IMG/VR virus record: IMGVR_UViG_3300023174_000084
Location: 51,581 to 115,580 of that record
Reading direction: 5' to 3' (one strand)
DNA length: 64,000 nt
Origin: a virus
Positions 62,445 through 64,000 of this stretch are shown piece by piece. A model generated the notes under the pieces. It was not told where the DNA came from. It saw only the letters and a program-made list of their open reading frames with translations, and did no database searches. Made by a program: the position numbers and the translations under genes. Each line of letters opens with the position of its first letter. Positions within the stretch are counted from its first letter, which is position 1.

Positions 62445-63045
62445 GTTCTTTAATTCTTTCTTTCAAAATTTGTTTGAACTTATTTTTATCATAAGACAGA
62501 AACGGCTTGTATTTCACACATTTCATTTTAAAATTTGGCCAAACAATATCATCGTATATAATTTTTTGCCACATTGGGAAAAAATTCATCAAATCATCCA
62601 ATATAATTAATGTTTCTAATGTAATATCACCTTGTGATGCATACTGCATGAGTAATGGAAATTCATTTTTATTTACCATTAATAATTGATTTGGATTATC
62701 AACTCTATCTAACAACTTAATTATATCATTTTCAAAGGTATAAGTCAAGCTTTGTTGAGTTTTTAACCACTTTTTGTAATTCTCATCGGCTTCCGGTGTC
62801 ATTACATCACCAATCCATTGAATATTATCTACCACAAAGTTGGCAATAAAAAAGTCCCGTAATTCTGTCAATCCATATTTACGAGATAAACGGTAGAATG
62901 AGTATTTGTCTTTTCTGGTAGAGAATGTTGTTTTGGTAACGTTTGTCTTACCATTGTATTTGATATAGTCGTAACTATCTGATGTGAAATGCAACTTTAA
63001 CGCATGAAACATTGCGAAAGCGGCAAAACCTGAATTTTCAATCAT
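62437..63045 (-). CDS. 59: gp59 loader of gp41 DNA helicase
   Basis: The 202-residue protein aligns in layout with T4 gp59 (217 aa): SDSYDYIKYNGKTNVTKTTF with RKDKYSFYRLSRKYGLTELR, DFFIANFVVDNIQWIGDVMT (about 64-83), and the C-terminal ITLETLIILDDLMNFFP and DIVWPNFKMKCVKYKPFL segments. gp59 loads the replicative helicase onto gp32-coated forks. It overlaps gp33 by one base. The 33-59-32 order is that of T4, interrupted here by the HAD and carbamoyltransferase genes. Confidence 0.92.
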   Translation of the reverse strand: MIENSGFAAFAMFHALKLHFTSDSYDYIKYNGKTNVTKTTFSTRKDKYSFYRLSRKYGLTELRDFFIANFVVDNIQWIGDVMTPEADENYKKWLKTQQSLTYTFENDIIKLLDRVDNPNQLLMVNKNEFPLLMQYASQGDITLETLIILDDLMNFFPMWQKIIYDDIVWPNFKMKCVKYKPFLSYDKNKFKQILKERIKEHA

Positions 63046-63266
63046 TATAATGGGAGTTTGGAACTCTTTTTAATCAAATTTAATTCTTGTGCTTCTTCTT
63101 TAATTTTTGCTTTAAGTGCGGCTGAAATTAAAGTAGAGGCAACTTCAACTTCTAATCCTGTTTCTTTACAATGGTGAAGAATGGCATCCATACGATTGCA
63201 TTTAAGTTTGTCTGCCAATTCTTCTATCATTAAACTGAATTCTTTAATCTCACCTTTTGTTGGCAT
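63045..63266 (-). CDS. 33: Late-transcription co-activator gp33
   Basis: I choose ATG 63266 (73 residues); the longer open frame lies in the preceding hydrolase gene. The sequence MPTKGEIKEFSLMIEELADK, LKCNRMDAILHHCKETGLEV, EVASTLISAALKAK ends in NLIKKSSKLPL, a pattern I know from gp33 of T4-like cyanophages (T4 gp33 is 112 aa). gp33 bridges RNA polymerase and the gp45 clamp at late promoters. The short C-terminal hydrophobic end may contact the clamp, as in T4. The start follows the hydrolase stop by one base (TAATATG). Confidence 0.82.
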   Translation of the reverse strand: MPTKGEIKEFSLMIEELADKLKCNRMDAILHHCKETGLEVEVASTLISAALKAKIKEEAQELNLIKKSSKLPL

Positions 63267-63267
63267 A

Positions 63268-63810
63268 TTATATTCTATTTCGCTCTTTATAAAAAATGTG
63301 GTTACCAATCTGTGTAATTCTTGGCAAATTCCAACCAGGTTTAACATAGTTGGCATGATAATACATAGCTTTCTCTCTGTATAGTGTATCATGTGCAACA
63401 GCAGATGTCAAGGCTTTTTTTGCAACAAGTACCGATTCTTCCCATTGATATGGATTACGAACCATTGAATATACTTGGCCACAGAACCAAGAGAACTGGC
63501 ATACCATTCTGCCATTGATTTCATCTTTTTGTTTTACAACACCACAAACGGTCTTTGGAAATTTACCAGAGTTTACACGATTGAGTGTCACTTGTGCTAC
63601 TGCCAATTTACCCTCAAATGATTCACTTGCAGCTTCATAATAAATGTTTTCAGCTAAACATTGAATTTCGCTGCTGAAGTGCTGACCAGCTTTCTGTGCT
63701 GTGTGTTTATCTACTTGGGCTCGTGCAGTAGGGATTAATAGGTTAATTGCAATCAATACTGATGAGATTGTAATTAAAATTTTGTTTGTAAGTCTTTTGT
63801 TGAAATACAT
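63268..63810 (-). CDS. SleB-like cell wall hydrolase with signal sequence
   Basis: ATG 63810 (180 residues) is favoured over an earlier ATG because an AAGGAAG site precedes it and a signal-like N-terminus follows (ILITISSVLIAINLLIPTAR, ending near ARAQ). The catalytic domain is the SleB/Hydrolase_2 type: CLAENIYYEAASESFEGKLA (with Glu in the AENIYYEA motif), VAQVTLNRVNSGKFPKTVCG, VCQFSWFCG, and YHANYVKPGW. The product is probably an exported muralytic enzyme; it could be an endolysin of the signal-peptide class or act on the host wall (inference). It sits in the replication block, before gp33. Confidence 0.87.
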   Translation of the reverse strand: MYFNKRLTNKILITISSVLIAINLLIPTARAQVDKHTAQKAGQHFSSEIQCLAENIYYEAASESFEGKLAVAQVTLNRVNSGKFPKTVCGVVKQKDEINGRMVCQFSWFCGQVYSMVRNPYQWEESVLVAKKALTSAVAHDTLYREKAMYYHANYVKPGWNLPRITQIGNHIFYKERNRI

Positions 63811-63830
63811 TGTTCTTCCTTTTTGATTAC

Positions 63831-63852
63831 GGCGGTCCAACATCAGACCGCC
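63831..63852 (-). other. 7-bp GC-rich hairpin between truncated gene and hydrolase
   Basis: GGCGGTC and GACCGCC pair around an 8-base loop in the 53-base gap. No T-tract follows on either strand, so a simple terminator is unlikely. It stands about 21 bases upstream of the hydrolase start and could shape ribosome access or mRNA processing. Confidence 0.45.
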
Positions 63853-63863
63853 TTGGTCTCCAA

Positions 63864-64000
63864 TTACGAATTAGTTTTCGATTTTATTTTAACTTCAGGT
63901 TGTGGAGTGGTTTGAGAAACGAATTGATTGAGAGCTTCCGCTTTCTTTACAATTTCATCTTCATTGGGAAATGGCGGTAACGCCGGGAATTCAGGTGATT
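63864..64000 (-). CDS. Unidentified protein, C-terminal fragment (5' end outside window)
   Basis: Only the last ~45 codons lie in the window, reading SPEFPALPPFPNEDEIVKKA, EALNQFVSQTTPQPE and ending KIKSKTNS. The sequence is Pro-rich then charged, and no family is recognised. Its neighbour position (upstream of 33) is where T4 has dsbA and rnh, but nothing here supports either. No motif allows a function to be given. Confidence 0.55.
   Translation of the reverse strand, partial: SPEFPALPPFPNEDEIVKKAEALNQFVSQTTPQPEVKIKSKTNS

Noticed and set aside
63267-63398. Longer start for gp33 (117 codons)
   Set aside because: The extra 44 codons overlap the conserved end of the SleB-like hydrolase; the gp33 family pattern starts at MPTKGEIK.
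63831-63852. GC-rich hairpin as a terminator
   Set aside because: There is no T-tract on either strand after the stem, so it is listed only as a structure.

Overview
This window is a virion-gene segment of a T4-like contractile-tailed phage (Caudoviricetes, relatives of T4 and of the marine and freshwater T4-like phages). The gene order follows T4: baseplate (54, 48, 53, hub, 5, 25, 6, 7, 8), fibres, neck (13, 14, 15), packaging (16, 17), tail (18, 19), head (20, 67, 68-like, 21, 22, 23), and a replication and late-transcription corner (33, 59, 32). DNA is AT-rich and coding density is very high. I see no tRNA, IS element or CRISPR array. The host is unknown. The peptidoglycan hydrolases and a small Lys-rich secreted protein of a type I associate with Betaproteobacteria hint at a Gram-negative, possibly freshwater betaproteobacterial host; this is weak inference.

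Layout. Positions 1-53,405 form one long minus-strand array of late genes. Read in the direction of transcription (high to low coordinate) it encodes gp48, gp53, a gp27-like hub, a gp5 split into two genes, gp25, gp6, gp7, gp8, a 2,089-residue DUF4815 protein, and a large cluster of tail-fibre genes (46.8-48.0, 38.8-41.4 and 14.3-31.2 kb). It also includes three fibre-linked enzymes (a 2OG-Fe(II) oxygenase, a methyltransferase and a GT4 glycosyltransferase) and then the neck, terminase, sheath, tube, portal and capsid genes. gp23 runs off the left edge. At 53.4 kb transcription diverges. The plus-strand block 53,436-58,907 carries gp4, a gp2-like protein, a gp54-like tube initiator, gp26 with a frameshift extension, and two paralogous hub or tape-measure-like proteins, one bearing a GH19 hydrolase domain. 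A bidirectional terminator at 58.9 kb separates this block from a second minus-strand block (58,953-64,000): a small secreted protein, gp32, a Cys-rich miniprotein, a carbamoyltransferase, a HAD phosphatase, gp59, gp33, a SleB-like hydrolase and a truncated gene.

Control signals. Sequences equal or close to the T4 late octamer TATAAATA lie 18-53 bases upstream of many minus-strand genes, often fused to the previous stop codon as TAATAAATA. gp33, the late-transcription co-activator, is encoded here. gp32 instead has a consensus sigma-70 promoter (TTGACA, 17 bp, TATAAT).

Most interesting points: a canonical U UUU UUC slippery site at the end of gp26 that would make a gp26-extension fusion directly before tape-measure-like genes; collagen-like GPT-repeat fibres beside a hydroxylase, methyltransferase and glycosyltransferase; a gp5 with no lysozyme domain, complemented by GH19 in a hub-like protein; a shared C-terminal D-[GA]-G-x-F tag on four consecutive fibre-cluster proteins; and two small beta modules inserted repeatedly into neck and baseplate proteins.
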